Counted from the first letter of the stretch, positions 12,118 to 24,076 are shown. The stretch: DNA of 64,000 nucleotides from Symbiodinium microadriaticum (GCA_001939145.1 LSRX01000457.1:160274-224273); one strand, 5' to 3'. Translations and numbers: made by a program. Notes: a model not told the origin generated them from the sequence alone.

Positions 12118-13159
12118 AGCCGGATCTACGGCGTTCTGGGCTTCTTCCTATGGTTACTTCTCTCCGCCTGCCTTCTCTGGATGCTTTGAAAGCAAACGAC
12201 TTCAAACTCAGCGTGATGTCTGGACGTGACGCTATCGCAATCGTCCGCACACTGGCATTGCACGAGAAGGGGTTCAGCCCTAGAACTGCAAACCAAAGGT
12301 CCTAACTCCTATAGAAGTCCCGCAGTTTGCAATCCTCCTGCTCGGTATGCGAGGTCACGTGGATCAGCGGCGTTTCGCCTTCAGAGTTGAAGTCATTGAT
12401 CTGGGCCTGGGCTTATGCTTTGCGGTCTGAGGGGGGCGGAGTTGTTCACAGGCTTTGCTTGCAAGTCGGGCTGAGCTCGGAGTTGTGACCGGCTTCCGAC
12501 TCGAAACAAAACCTAGCCACGGAGGTCGATTCCCGAACACTGCCCCGGAATCTACCCCAACAGGCTCCGACTCGCTGTGCCTGCAAGTTTTTTGAAGCAG
12601 GGCTCTACAGCTGTACCTACAAGTTCCACCTCGCTTCTGTGGGAGAAAGCTTCCGTGGCCAGTCACGGATTACTCAGGGTTGAGGATCGGTGGTGAAAGG
12701 GTCCCCTTCAGGACGTCAGCCGATATCATTGTAGGAGCCGTTCATGTCAAACTCGTTCACACGGAACAGTTGCAGCTCCACGTTAAACCCTGCTTCGCAA
12801 AGCTGTCGGTCTGAATGATTGGGGCCGGTACCCCATTATCGTCCTCACGACAAAACTTAGAGCCGCTTCAATCCCCAAAATCTGCAGCAATGTCTGCGTG
12901 CCGTAATCTTGCACGGCACCGGCACCGTTACACACCCCTTGCCGCGCATCTCAACACCCAGAAGCTTTTGCGACCCAAACATATCCGACATCTTCCAGAT
13001 CAGGGCCAGGGGCTCGTGCTTGGATCAAGAATCGCAAGCAGGCCCAGCACTCCCAATCGCCTTGGTAACGAATATAGCCAGCTGTACAGTTCTGAACAAA
13101 ATGACACACCATGGGAAATTGACACAAAGTGCACAATAAGCTCACGTAACACAGCACGA

Positions 13160-13500
13160 CATGGCACGTGGGTCCTGCTCGAAGTCTTCCAGGATCGACC
13201 AGAACCTAGAGAAACGCGGCGCTGACCATTGACTATTAAGCACTTGGAGACGAACTTGCCAATCTTGCCATGTTCCATGTTCCTTCTGCGGCACAATCTT
13301 TAGCCAGGCGGAGAGATCTATCTGAGTGACACGGCTCCATTCCTCGAAATACACGTTCTCCAATGACAGCAAAGCTGCGGTGAACTGCAGCCTTCTGGTG
13401 CCCTGTTGACATCCGCGCGACGTGCCACCAAACTTTCCATCCATTGGCAGTCTCGCTCCGAAGCGGCCTTGGCTTCGGGTTACACTGATGCAAAGCGCAT
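13160..13500 (-). CDS. Candidate exon, unknown protein
   Basis: The minus frame has a protein-like segment with aromatic-rich helices, including ALLSLENVYFEEWSRV and RFSRFWSILEDF. An inverted-repeat element at 13508-13617 lies directly upstream in gene orientation. That matches the pattern of elements sitting in introns, so this may be an exon bounded by an element-filled intron. No family was recognised and both ends are approximate. Confidence 0.33.
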
Positions 13501-13507
13501 GCGTACT

Positions 13508-13617
13508 TGGGCAGTTCTCTAAAGTAGGGTCCCTTTTAGGGTCCTTTTTATAAGGGTGCCGTACTATACTGGGGACACAAAATGGGAACGTTAACCGAGA
13601 ATTTAGAGAACCACTTG
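13508..13617. mobile_element. Second copy of the TGGGTAGTTCTC inverted-repeat family
   Basis: The terminal TGGGCAGTTCTCTAAA and TTTAGAGAACCACTT are inverted complements and match the ends of the element at 6218-6322. The interior has the same GGGTCCCTTTT word. The interiors are otherwise diverged. Confidence 0.7.
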
Positions 13618-15348
13618 TAGAAGGCTCGAGGTCGAGGAGTACAGTTCTCGGTGTCTCTAACATACGGCAGTCTGTGGGTGTCGGGCCCGCGTCAGATCAC
13701 CAACACCCCTGAAGCTGTGCACGGTCTCGAGTTGCCAATCCGAGTGGCAATGGATAAATATTCTTGAAGCCCGTCCTCGAAGTTTCAGAGCAATCAAGCT
13801 TGATTCACATGCCCTAAACGCTGAGCTTGCAGATATGTTCGGAAGGACTGTTGAAAAATCGGGTACCCCGTAGCTCAGTATATAGGCACAAGCTGGAACC
13901 ACTGACGGATGACTGTACTTGGAGGTTCATATGGTTCAGATGCAGAAACGATGAAACAAATTCGGCACGTGGCAGCTCTGTCAAAGTTTGCTTTGCTATC
14001 TGAAACATCCCACGCAACCGAGGCGAGTTGGATAAAAATCACTCGCCGCAGTGCTGCCAGATTCGCTCAATAACAATATTGTCTCAACGAGAAGAAGACA
14101 AGACGATCAACAGGGGCTCGACCTTGTTGATAGATTCCGTTCCATTCTCGACTTGACATGGGAACCCGCTATGAAGCCGCAGTGAGCCGGAGGACATGCA
14201 AGATTTCCGGGCTAAGTTTTGTGTCTCTCTGGCAAGGAGGAGTGTTCACAGCCTTTCTGAGTTCATGAGCTTGGCATTTGTTCCCGGTAAACGACCTTGC
14301 TCCAGCAGCTGACCATGCTTTGTGGGCCCGGAACGGAGCTTCAAACCTCGGACCCCAAACTCAGTGCAAGCCGCAGAAGCCCAAAACGCAACAACCGTGA
14401 CACCAAACATATCTTCAACGCCAAAATCCAGCGCCTGGCCGGCACCCATAGCCCAGCTTTGCATGCTCGGTACCTCTCAGCTGGTGCATTTCATGTTAGT
14501 CGACGGCACAACTGCACAGCTGGCCGTAAACATCCGCCAGAAAGCTGTCCAGCTTTCAGCGTGCTCTTTCCCACAATCCTTTCCTGTTCCACTCTTCTTC
14601 CTTCTCTCTCTGCCACATCCTTGGTTGCCTGTTGCCACTCGCAGCATTTTACTACGGAGGTAAAGGGCTACAGGTGTGGAGCTGAGAAGCCCAGGATGTG
14701 GCATTTGGTGCCACGGGGTCAGGAGCGCAAACATCTTGTCTCCCGACCCTGCTATCCACGGCTCAGCAACCAGGCATGGTGCGACGACTGGTGCTGGCCA
14801 CTTCTCTTCATACCAGTACAGGACATGACGTGTGCTGTATGAACGACGCGAAGCCGACTTGCACTATAGGTGTTATAACAAAACAGCGCTGCTTCGGAAC
14901 CGTGCTTCGTTCGATCCCTCGAGACGCAACAGGAAAGGAGTTGGTGCAGGCCTCATTATCGGCATCAGGGTAGTTGGCCTGAGCAGCAACGCTGACGGAA
15001 ACACAAATGGCTGACAATGCCATGTCGGTTGAAGGCTTGAGGACAACCCCCTCCAGCCTGAAGGGATGCGCTTTCCATCATGCTCCGGCAACAAGCGTTT
15101 GACTGCATTTGATCTTCGTAGTGGCATCGGGATGGGTGCGCATTCCACGACAAGCTGTTGTTGGCCTGCCTTCCAATCTCACAGCATCCTGACTTCGGCC
15201 TTTGACGGCTAACAACCTGTTTTCCACGGCGAGACTCTCGCCGACTCAGATTCTGTCGCGCAGGCACACGCGGGGTACGTACTACGTACATCGCGGTGTG
15301 TGCCAGCCATGCAGAATTCACTCTGAGTCTGAATGGAAGATCCGGAAA

Positions 15349-16171
15349 TTAGCTCCTGTATCCCGCTAGACTGCCCAGCTCACAAGGGAGATGGCGCTCA
15401 CACTCCAAGTGATCTGATGCCTTTGCCACACGCCGGGCCTCGGCGATGTCATGCTGAGAGGGATCGGCTCCCACCAGCAGCTTCACCATGTCTACGTCGC
15501 CACTCCTACAAGCAAAAGCAAGGGGAGCAATCCCACTGTCCAATGTCATGTTGATGTCAATCGCTGCTTCCTGCAAGCACTGCACCACTCCAACTTCGCC
15601 TGCCTGTACCGAATGTGATAGACTTCTACGTTGAGCATCTTCCTGCCGTGCATCGCATGCATGCCGCCCTTCACGCAAGTCTTCCACCGCCCTGCTGTGA
15701 TCACAGCTGCTGTGACCGAGCAAGTAACGAAGCATCTCCATATTGCTGCATTGCGCGCTGACGAGAATCACGTTTAAGCCTGCGTTCGTAGCATGGGCAA
15801 TGTCTGCCCTTGCCTGAACGAGCAGTTCCACGACATCCATGTGGCCATTGTTGGCTGCAATGATCAGAGGGGTCGTCCCATCATGTCCCGGATAATCCAC
15901 GGTCGCCATGTTGTCCAGCAGTAGACGAACAACTCCAACTCGACCCCTCTGGCACGCTTTGAAGAGCGCAGTGGCACCATCTCTGTTAGCGGCATCTATG
16001 CAAGCAGCGACCTCCAAAAGAGTCTCCACAGCACCCTGGTGTCCATTCTGCGCTGCGATGCACAGCGCCGTGGTGCCTGTCGCGTCAGCCACGTCCTGCA
16101 TCGGGGCATCGGCTCGCTTGAGGGGGGCACCTGCTCGCAGCAAATGCTTCAAAATATCGCGGTGTCCTTTC
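15349..16171 (-). CDS. Ankyrin-repeat protein, last visible exon
   Basis: This encodes about 270 residues with at least five ankyrin repeats: GHRDILKHLLRAGA, GTTALCIAAQNGHQGAVETL, GATALFKACQRGRVGVVRLL and GTTPLIIAANNGHMDVVELL are clear. A degenerate repeat follows, then one near the end (PLAFACRSGDVDMVKLL). Ankyrin arrays bind partner proteins; the partner here is unknown. The upstream border at 16171 is set by an AG acceptor after which the frame continues the repeat begun in the preceding exon: joining gives IAAQ-KGHRDILKHLL. The stop is at 15349. Between repeats a spacer of about 40 charged residues (DLREGRHACDARQEDAQRRS) interrupts the solenoid. Confidence 0.8.
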
Positions 16172-16274
16172 CTGGGATCTCGCTAAGGAAGCATACCACA
16201 ATAAGGGAGCCACATTGTTTACATTACTGGTATGGTATAACCAAAATTCAGTTCCTTAACAACAGGCAAGTAGC
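16172..16274 (-). mobile_element. 103-bp GC-AG intron made of an inverted-repeat element
   Basis: Removing 16274-16172 (minus strand, donor GCTACT, acceptor ATCCCAG) joins two ankyrin exons in frame through the middle of one repeat (IAAQ, then KGHRDIL). The removed sequence is almost entirely one inverted-repeat unit: TTAAGGAA near one end and TTCCTTAG near the other, with further inverted words (ATACCATACC and GTGGTATGC). An intron consisting of a short inverted-repeat element is what introner elements look like in algal and dinoflagellate genomes. Confidence 0.7.
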
Positions 16275-16534
16275 TGCGCAGCGATCAGCAGCGGCGTGGC
16301 CTTGTTAAGGGTCTCCCGGCTTAGGTCGGCCTGCGCCTCGGTCAAAACCTCTACGCAACCCAGGTGACCGTTCTGGCAGGCCACGTAAACGGGCGTCGCG
16401 CCAGCCTTCTGTGCCTTGTCCAAATGTGCCTCCTTGCGAGGGCAGTGCAGGCAAAGCAGCTGGAGGACTTCGAGGTGCCCTTCTTGTGCCGCCACGAACA
16501 AGGGCGTCGCCGAATCCTGGTCCTTATGCAACCG
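16275..16534 (-). CDS. Ankyrin-repeat protein, middle exon
   Basis: The exon begins after the acceptor GTGTAG; in this frame a stop lies just upstream, so it cannot extend further. It carries three repeats, including SATPLFVAAQEGHLEVLQLL, GATPVYVACQNGHLGCVEVL and the first half of KATPLLIAAQ, which is completed across the downstream intron. It belongs to the same gene as 15349-16171 and probably 17000-17830. The gap of some 470 bp to the latter holds a CAT microsatellite. Confidence 0.8.
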
Positions 16535-16756
16535 CTACACAGGGGCTGCCTAAGCTCTGCCCCTAGCACACAGCAGCCTTGCCGTTCTACTCAGCACAAC
16601 ATCAATGGCCAATGGATTAACATGTGCTCGAAGAAGCTTCAACAAGAGGGTTGGGCGGAATATTCATTGCTTCTATGGATGGTCATCAAGCAGCAGCATG
16701 GTGCACCACGTTGACATGCAATTCATGATTTCTTTCTTCTTGGCAAACTTGATGGC

Positions 16757-16827
16757 ATCACCTCATCATCAGCATAATAATAACCATCATCACCATCACC
16801 ATCATCACCATCATCATCACCATCACC

Positions 16828-16863
<36 letters not shown>

Positions 16864-16865
16864 TC
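16757..16865. repeat. (CAT/CAC)n microsatellite in an ankyrin-gene intron
   Basis: About 100 bp of ATC/ACC triplets. The plus frame would read as more than 20 histidines, but this lies between two minus-strand exons of the ankyrin gene and has no other coding support. Confidence 0.85.
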
Positions 16866-16999
16866 CATGTCCACCATCATCATCTTCTTAAAGCTGCAGC
16901 ATGATGATCATCCTTCATGTGGTCGTCGTGGCCCTCCTCGGTGTCGTCGCCATTGCCATCATCAAGTTGATCATGATCCACATCGGAATTGATGATCGA

Positions 17000-17830
17000 T
17001 ATCATCGGGCACAGGAGTACAGGTCTGCAGATTGTACGTTTTCTCTTGGTGCGAGGATTCTGGTGCGTAGCAGAAAACAATCTTCCCGTACTCTTCGAGA
17101 AGGCCTCTATCCTTGCTATTCCTTGCTTGATACCAACCCTCCTTGCAACACATGCACTCCGGAAAAGGACAAGCATCGGCTTTCGTAACATCGGCATCAC
17201 CGAGGAGTAGAAGACGCAGCTGGCCGACATCGCCCTTCCGGCACACCTTCCACGTAGCCGTCTCACCCCGGTCGTCAGAGACATCCGGATCCTGGAATGC
17301 AAAGAGTGCTCTTGCGATGAGCTCCGCAGCCTCCTTGCTATTCTCGTTCTCAGCTGCTTTCAGAATCAACTGCCTGCAGGCCTTGTAGGCAGCATCCTCC
17401 TCGGGCAAGAAGCCGTTCGTGAGGACGGAGATCTTCATGGGGCGCCCAAAACCCTCCCACGAACGGGGCCCATGCAGGGCTCCTCGCAGCTCCCCGAGTT
17501 CTGAGACGAAGGTGACCCTGAAGTAGGGCATCCTGAGCTGCTCATGACATCGCATCCTCAAGTAGCCAAGGAAATCCGCCTCTTCCCTGCATCGCTGCAC
17601 GGGCACGGCAAAGAGCGGAACCCCTGTGATCGCTGCCCTCAGCACCACCTCGGCTTCGTCGGCTGTGCCACCGTTGCCACACCGCTTGCCCTGCATTCCC
17701 AAAGCCAGCCTTTGCTGATTCTTCCAACAGACATCCGCTGCCGGGAGTGGTGAACTCTGCTCCAACTCCACAGCCAAAGCTGTGAAACTGCACCCGCCCT
17801 GGATGGTGCACCCGACTGTTTAGGTCAAAA
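17000..17830 (-). CDS. Ankyrin gene, upstream exon with unique N-terminal domain
   Basis: The minus frame is open for about 270 residues. It has no ATG at its upstream edge and probably starts at an AG acceptor near 17825, so earlier exons are expected upstream. The N-terminal part is not recognised (MKISVLTNGFLPEEDAAYK is typical of its style). Near its end a degenerate ankyrin repeat appears (GETATWKVCRKGDVGQLRLL, then LLGDADVTKADA), which leads into the repeats of the next exons. This is the reason for joining it to the gene. The downstream border is not fixed; codons below about 17140 may be intron. Confidence 0.6.
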
Positions 17831-18149
17831 ACAAGTCTCACAAAGAAGAACGGCAGCTCGAGCCTGAAGCTACAGGAATGTAGAGCTGCACCTGCACATC
17901 CCCGCTAGTCTCCGACGGTCCATGCTTTTTGGGTTGGACTTGATGCCCATGATGCCCCTCTCAATGGCGATGGACCACCCTTTTCGGAATTTTCCGACTC
18001 CCTCGCAGCGCGTGGCATCCACCTCTTGCGCGCACCTGCTCAGGGATGCCAGCAGAGATCACACGACCCTTCCCCCGAAAATCCCTGCACGGTCACATGT
18101 CTCAGCCTTTCAGAAGCTGGATCTCCCCATCTGCCTACCCAAGGGATGT

Positions 18150-18268
18150 CATATCATATATTTTGTTCGACTCTAATGTAATATAGTATAACGCATTATC
18201 CTATATATTTGTTATACTATAATGTAATACAATAAAATTACAGTATAATGCACATTATATTATAAGAG
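18150..18268. repeat. TA-rich degenerate tandem repeat
   Basis: Words such as TATACTATAATGTAATA recur over about 120 bp. It lies upstream (in gene orientation) of the ankyrin gene and downstream of the copy A gene, so it may be a spacer. Confidence 0.6.
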
Positions 18269-18840
18269 CTTTGTCTTCTAACCGCTGGGTTTCCAGCAAG
18301 CCCGCAAAGGCCTGGCTCTTCACCGAACGTCCGCAAGCGAGGGAGCTGCGCTTCTCGGCGGCCGCTGCCTTCGTGCGCAAGTTCTCCCTAGTCTTGTAGG
18401 GGTTGTAAGGATTAGATCAGGTTTTGAAGAATGATTCTACATGTACAAGCTAGAGTCGCTAGAGACTGTAGTCATGAAAGCTCGGCGCCACCGACCACAC
18501 GGGCTGATGGGCTCACACAACCCGCGAAAGGGCAGCATCAGGAAAGGTCCGATCCATCTGTGTCCCCAACCGGATACAAGATTCCAATATATTTACTATA
18601 CGAACTCAGTATTCTCTATCTGACCTCATTCTATGAGTTAATGGTCTTATAAGCCACGAAGGCGCCTTATGCCCAGCCGGCCCGATGCTTAAGCTGTGTG
18701 CGGCGAGGACCCGCTTCAATCATGAGAGCGGGCGATGAGTCATTGACGGAAAAGGTGAGACAAGAGACTTCAAGGAGCTAATTGCCTTTGAGCTCCTCCG
18801 CCTCTGGGTCTGACATCGCTATTTTCTTTTGCGTATCTGC

Positions 18841-21533
18841 TTACCGCCCTGGCCGCAGCAGCGCTGCCAGCCGCCTCGCGGCCCTCTCCGCCGCCGGCGT
18901 CCCGGACGTTTCCAGCCGGGCGGCTGCGCCCAGGGCCCCCGAAGCCTTCGCCTCGCTCAGGCCCTGGGGGTGGGCGCACAACTCGAGCAAAAGCTCCGCA
19001 GCCGCCTCCTGAGCTTTGTCGGTGCCACGGTCACCCATCAGCTTCACCAGGCGAGAGACCGCTTCGGCTTCCACGATGGCCGCCACGTTCTCGGCGATGA
19101 GAGCCTTGTTGTCTGCGCTTAACGCCAGATTCCGAAGCGCCCATGCGGCCGCCGCCTGGACGTGCGGAGTGGTGCTGCTCAACAGCTCCACCAGCGGAGG
19201 GATCGCACCGGCCGCTGCGATGGAGGCCCGGTTGGCCTCGGCGATGTCGGTGGCCTCCGGCATGGGGATGAACTCGCGGTCGACGACGACGATCCAATCC
19301 GCCATCAAGTTGCCAAGAGCTTCCGCTGCACAGTGCTGGGCCCATATCGACGTGCTTTTCAGACAACTCACCAGCGGAGGGATGCCACCGGCCTCGGCGA
19401 TGAGAGCCTTGTTGTCAGCGCTTAATGCCAGCTGACGAAGCGCCCCTACAGCCTCCTGCTGGACAGCACTATTGCTGCTGCTCAGCAGCTCCACCAGCGG
19501 AGGGATCCCGCCGGCCTTGGCGATGAGGGCCTGGTTGTCTGTGTTGAAGGCCAGCAACCACAGCGCCTCTTCGGCCGCTGCCTGAACCTCCGGAGTGCGG
19601 CTGCGCAACAGCTCCACGAGTGGAGGGATCGCCCCGGCCGCTGCGATGGACGCCTTGTTGTCGGAGTCGCTTCCTAACAGCTCATTTGCAAGCTTCCTTG
19701 CCGCCTGCTCCTGTGCCTCGACATCGGCACCCCGCAGCTTCTCCACGTAATCCCTCCTGAAGCGGTCGGCCTCAGCCTGCACCCTGGCAGCTCTCAAGGG
19801 GTCGAAGGCCGGCTTCTTGGGACCCGAGACCTCGTTGCTCCTCGTGTCCCAAACGTTGGACACCTGCTGGGGCACCTCCCAAGCCTCGGGGACTTTCTTG
19901 GTAATCTGGGTGCGCTCTGGCCGAGACGGCGTCGGCTTCCGTTGCTGTGGCTTCTCAGAAGCGGCTTCCTGCCTTGCAGGCTGCTGCTGCTGCTGCTGCT
20001 GCTTTGCATCTGCAGCGGCTGCCTGCCAAACCTTGGCTGCGGCATGGGACTGGTGCTTCGATGCGGCCTCCTCCTCGGACGGCCTGTTGTCTTTGTAATG
20101 GTAGCGCACGTTGCTCAGAAATTCGAACCATCCGTTCTCGATCTCCTCGTTGACGACGACGGCGAGCAGCTGAGCCCTTGTGAGGCCCTTGTAGAGGTCC
20201 GCCCGTGTCACGAGATCACGGGCCTCACCCTGAATCGGCGCATCCAGGCCCACGCAAATCACTATGAGATGCTCCAGTCCATCCACCCTATCGATGGTGT
20301 CGAGGATGATCTCTTCCTGCCGGTGCTTCTGCTGCTCCCCAGCGCTCGGCCTGTCCGCACTGCGAAGCCACTCCGGCAGCGAGCGCAAGGACTCCTCGTG
20401 CTTGACGAATCGGAGCTTTCGGTGTGGGAGTCCCTCGCGCAACAACAGGCTCAAGGCCTTCTTCAGCTCCGTCAGGAACTGGCCATCTGGAACGAAGAGC
20501 GCCAGCCTCTTGTGCAGGCTCACCCCCGAATACACGTTGTCGACATGCAGGATGGCATCCATCACACGTCGGGCGTAGTGCTGCATCCGCTCATCTTCGA
20601 CCCTCGACGCCTGAAAGATGTAGGACTTCACAGGCGGGCCGTGGGTGCCCGCGGGCACAGCAGCTTCGGCGTTGACTTGGAACGAAGCAGCCCCCAGGAC
20701 GATTTGCTTCGTGCTCCGGACCACTTCTGTCAGCTGCACCTCCTCCATCTCTGGAAAGGTGGCTGTCACGGCCGAAGACTGGCCGTTGTCGGACAGCAGC
20801 AGCCGTTTGCTGCAATGCAGATCGTCAAGAATGCCGCGGTCGACCCCGTCTCGGTACATGTTGTGGCTCTCGTCAATGACAAGGAGATCGAACTTGTCGT
20901 TCTTGTCGTGGGTCATGACTACTGCTTCGAACTCGATGCGCCCGTCTTGCAGGACGGGCATACGAAGCCGGAGGAGACTCTTGTATGGCTTGAAAAGCAT
21001 AACCAACGCAGAAAGAAGTTCCAAATCCTTCTTCTGAGAGACGGTGCGCACTGCCAGCCACTGGACGAAGTAGTAGATCAGCTCGACGGTAGCGGCTACA
21101 TAGAGGACGCGAGGAGTTGGCTCATCAGCCCCAGGATTCAGAGCATCGATCACACGCTCGACCGCCACGAAGGTCTTGCCGGCACCGGCAGGAGCAAACA
21201 AGTGCACCATGTCCGAGCCTTTGATGGTACTAAGACGCTCTCTCTGGTGACACGTCAGCCTGTCAAGGGCCCGGAGGCTGGCATCGTACATTTCCATAAA
21301 GTGGGATTTGCTGACTTCCACCTCCCAGCGGGGATCTGCCAGGTGCGCGTTGATGTCTCGCTCGAGGTCGTCATTGAGGATTCGATTTCTGAGTTTGTGC
21401 AGGGTACCGATGGACTTGATGCGCAGCTTGGCTCTCAGGGCCACGAGGTCTGGGCGAAGCCGATGGGTGTCGATGTCGAGCACGTCGACGTGCGGAAGGC
21501 ACTCCATGAGGATCCCGCGCAGTTTTGCATCGC
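18841..21533 (-). CDS. Copy A: SF1 helicase-type NTPase fused to ARM repeats (last large exon)
   Basis: This is a single exon of about 897 codons. Counting from its first ATG at 21507: Walker A APAGAGKT near residue 105, preceded by a Q-like motif (LTCHQRERL); Walker B LLVIDES near 208; motif III-like LLLSDNGQSS near 236; LTEVVRSTKQ near 260; motif V-like IDRVDGLEHLIVI near 405; motif VI-like LYKGLTRAQLLAV near 438. This order fits superfamily-1 helicases of the UvrD/DUF2075 (Schlafen-group) type. A Q/A-rich linker (480-600) leads into about six armadillo repeats (AGAIPPLVELLRS, NKALIAEAGGIPPLV). ARM solenoids bind proteins. The acceptor AG ends at 21534, and splicing across the 76-bp GC-AG intron gives RHLRS-DAKLRGIL in frame. 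After the stop, a short frame ending EAEELKGN is conserved in both copies and might be an alternative last exon. Confidence 0.85.
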
Positions 21534-21609
21534 CTCAGCTCGCACAACAAGAGAAAAAACAATTGCTTTCCTCTGGGGACCTGTGGCTTCACACGCGTGC
21601 TGTCTCTGC

Positions 21610-22053
21610 TCCTGAGGTGCCGACCGACATGATCCAGCATGGCCTTCATGGTCGCAGCAGTGCTGCAAACGCGAAAGGCATTGAAGGTCTGCTTGGTGAG
21701 CTGACATCGTAGTGTCCATCGCAGCACGGTGTCATCGGAACCCTCCTGCTGCCCGGTGTCCACAAGATCCTGCTTCTCGACGGTGCCTCTCCTCCAGGAC
21801 TTCGTGGCCTCGCACCAAGCGTCGACTAGTTGGCCTTTCGGAAACTGCTCTTCCAGCACGTCGAAGACATCCACCTCTTCGTAACTCCAGCCCATCTCCT
21901 TGGCCTTTGCCATCTCCATCTCCTGGGTCGCACCCAGCTTCCCGGGTGGCCGGGCCACTTTCAAGCGTTGACCGTACTCGAGAGCTGCTTGAACCTTCTC
22001 GAGCCACTTGCTCTGCTCTCCACCACCGGGATCTGGATCCGGCTTGTGATCAC
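21610..22053 (-). CDS. Copy A: exon with possible SH3/Tudor-like barrel
   Basis: The exon starts after acceptor GGCTTAG (22054) and ends at 21610 before a GC donor; joining to the NTPase exon keeps the frame, and the same holds in copy B. It has an acidic start (DHKPDPDPGGGEQSKWLEKV), then VDVFDVLEEQFPKGQLVDAW and SWRRGTVEKQD. The pattern 'DAW....WR.GTV...' followed by a beta-rich stretch resembles small Tudor or SH3-like barrels, but this is weak. It precedes the NTPase in the same predicted protein. Confidence 0.7.
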
Positions 22054-22559
22054 CTAAGCCGCGTGACGTGAGCGGGCACTGATGATAATGTGGGCCCGAA
22101 GTTTTTGTGAAGGGACGAGCTCGTCCAGTACCAAAGCTTCTTGGGTGATAAAGTGGGAAAGGGACGAAGACAAACCGACTGTCTCTGCGAGGAACAAAAA
22201 CATGATTTGAGGAAATGCTGTCAGGTTCAGGCTGCCTGGCAACTTGGCATGTGGAACAGGAAGCTAGGAGCTACGAGTAGCATAAACACTCCCGTCTCCT
22301 TGGAAAGCAACAAGGTAGGCCGCAGCAGGAAAGAAAGGAACGAGTTGAGAGACTCAGCAGCTGAAAGCTCAGCGATGTTGAGAGAACACTGCTCTCCGCA
22401 AGACTTTGGATGCAGGCTCACAATGCGATTTCAGCTATTTGAGCCTTCAGCTTTGACCTGGGTCAATCTCAGCGGACATGTTTCTTGGGCGCTTGGCCTC
22501 AATCGTAGATCTTTATGTGGGCTAGATGTGCCAATCTGCGTGACGCCTGTGCCGACGAA

Positions 22560-22813
22560 GGCTTGGGACAACAAGCCGCCTGGCATCCGAGGCCAGGACC
22601 ATTGTCCTCGTCGGCTTGGAAGATGCAGGCCACGGACTCTGTTGGCGACTCGCAGGTCAACATATCCCAGCAGGCTGCGTACTTCGCAGGGAAAGAGATC
22701 CAGCAAGTCGTCGCCCCAGGAACGATGCGCCCCTCGAAGCTGACTTTCGTCGGGAGGCCGCGGCCAGGTCGACCCTTCGGCAACAAGTAGATCATCTCCT
22801 CGGGGCGCAGTTC
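22560..22813 (-). CDS. Copy A: conserved exon, unknown domain
   Basis: The exon starts after the acceptor CTCGCAG at 22814 with ELRPEEMIYLLPKGRPGRG, and continues through a cysteine/tryptophan-rich part (CWISFPAKYAACWDML) and an acidic end (FQADEDNGPGLG). The 3' border is uncertain. The DNA here appears identical to 32070-32323 in copy B, including the flanking intronic bases, while other parts of the locus have diverged. That suggests recent gene conversion or strong constraint. The domain is not recognised. Confidence 0.6.
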
Positions 22814-23339
22814 CTGCGAGCACAGTGACAGCCCTAAAGCAACGATGTAACCCGGAGCCCTAGAACAACGATGTTGGTGTGCGACCATCCCTGGGCCAAG
22901 TGCTGGAACTTGCTCCCGGCCCAACCGGCCTCCTCAACGTTGCCGTCCCTCCAGCCGTCCTGCATCGTAGGTGCGGGGATGAAAAGGACCGAGACAGGTT
23001 TGGGGTACGAGCAGAGAAGCAAATGACAAGAAGGCCAGTTCCTTAGCTGACCTTGTCTGAGTTCAGTTGTTGGATTCTTCGCGGCTTGTCACGCAAGATA
23101 CTTCTCAAGATAGTCTGCACTCCGTGTTGTCTTTCTTCAGTGGTTTGCATCTCGTAGCGGCAGTCTTTGTTTCACACGACATGGCTTCGGCAACGATGCC
23201 GGGGAAAATTCCCGACAACCTACTCGTCGATGAGCCAAGCTCTTTGAAGCGTTTCAGTTGCTGGCTCGATAGGAATCGGGAATCGTTTTCTTCGTGGCGA
23301 CGGCGATCCCTTTGCAGGCAGGAGCTGAGTTGAACAAGC

Positions 23340-23870
23340 ACCAACTAACCAAGAAAAAGTGCACACCGACGCACAGAGTGTCCTGCTGCTTCTGAATTTT
23401 CTCGAGCAGGTCGAAGGACAACCCGACCTTGTTGGCCTCCGTTGAAATCCACTGCAGCTCTCGCTCCCTCTGAGATGCATCTGCGATGTCGGGCACGCGG
23501 TACCACCTCTTGAAGATTGCCAGGCGGGTCTTGCCGTCCTGGTTCCATTCTGTCAAGCCGATCTCTTGCCCTTTCTGCTCGGCGATCTCCGGCAAGCACC
23601 TCGCGAGCTCTTCCTCCGATTCCAGATCCACGCACTGATCCACTGCCCAAGCAACAAGCGGGCTCTGCGGGTCGAACCTGACGGGGATCTTCCAACGGTT
23701 GATGATGGGCCCAACTTGTTTCGAGACGGCACAGCAGGAAACGAGCCAGTCCACCCTCTGCACAAACGGTTCATCGCATGGTTTATCGCAAGCTCGCAGC
23801 CGTTCATCTCGTGTCCCGGCCAATGCAGATTCAACGATGGCTCCGCGGTCCAGCAAGAGCTGCGCCGACT
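23340..23870 (-). CDS. Copy A: conserved exon, unknown domain with coiled-coil-like end
   Basis: The minus frame reads LLLDRGAIVESALAGTRDER, later RWKIPVRFDPQSPLVAWAVD, IGLTEWNQDGKTRLAIFKRW and DIADASQRERELQ. All of these have close counterparts in copy B (33150-33640), with substitutions typical of coding sequence. The end is charged and helical. Below about 23380 the frames of the two copies diverge, so the exon probably ends there. The family is not recognised. It lies between the TIR-like exon and the NTPase. Confidence 0.65.
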
Positions 23871-23967
23871 CAGAGGACGGTCGCACCTTCAAAGCCAACC
23901 CCAGGCTGAAGGCACGACACAACGATGTAAAAAGCCGCGCCCTACCAATCATGTCATGTGGAACCCT

Positions 23968-24076
23968 GGTCCTCCAAGGCAAGGGACTTCAGGTGGAAGG
24001 ACCAGGCACGGGCATGCAGGCCCTCCTTGATGCCGGTGGCAAGGAATTTCTGGTAGGCGACTTCAACAGCGCTCTC
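23968..24076 (-). CDS. Copy A: small conserved exon
   Basis: It has no ATG but is conserved with copy B. After acceptor CTGCCAG (24077) it reads ESAVEVAYQKFLATG, then KEGLHARAWSFHLKSLAL. Copy B at 33875 reads ETVQDAYEKFLGTG, then SEGLHVPAWSFHLKSLAL. The same acceptor and frame in both copies, with conservative changes, show it is coding. The donor is near 23968 but not fixed. Function unknown. Confidence 0.7.

Noticed and set aside
16605-16904. Plus-strand polyhistidine protein
   Set aside because: A CAT/CAC microsatellite in an intron of the minus-strand ankyrin gene.
19942-21615. Long plus-strand open frame (557 codons)
   Set aside because: It is the antisense shadow of the NTPase-ARM exon; its text has no motif, while the minus frame has all helicase and ARM motifs.
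22141-22431. Open frames conserved between 22.1-22.4 kb and 31.6-31.9 kb
   Set aside because: Conservation is expected from the recent segmental duplication; they lie in the intron between exons 4 and 5 and show no coding-type substitution pattern.
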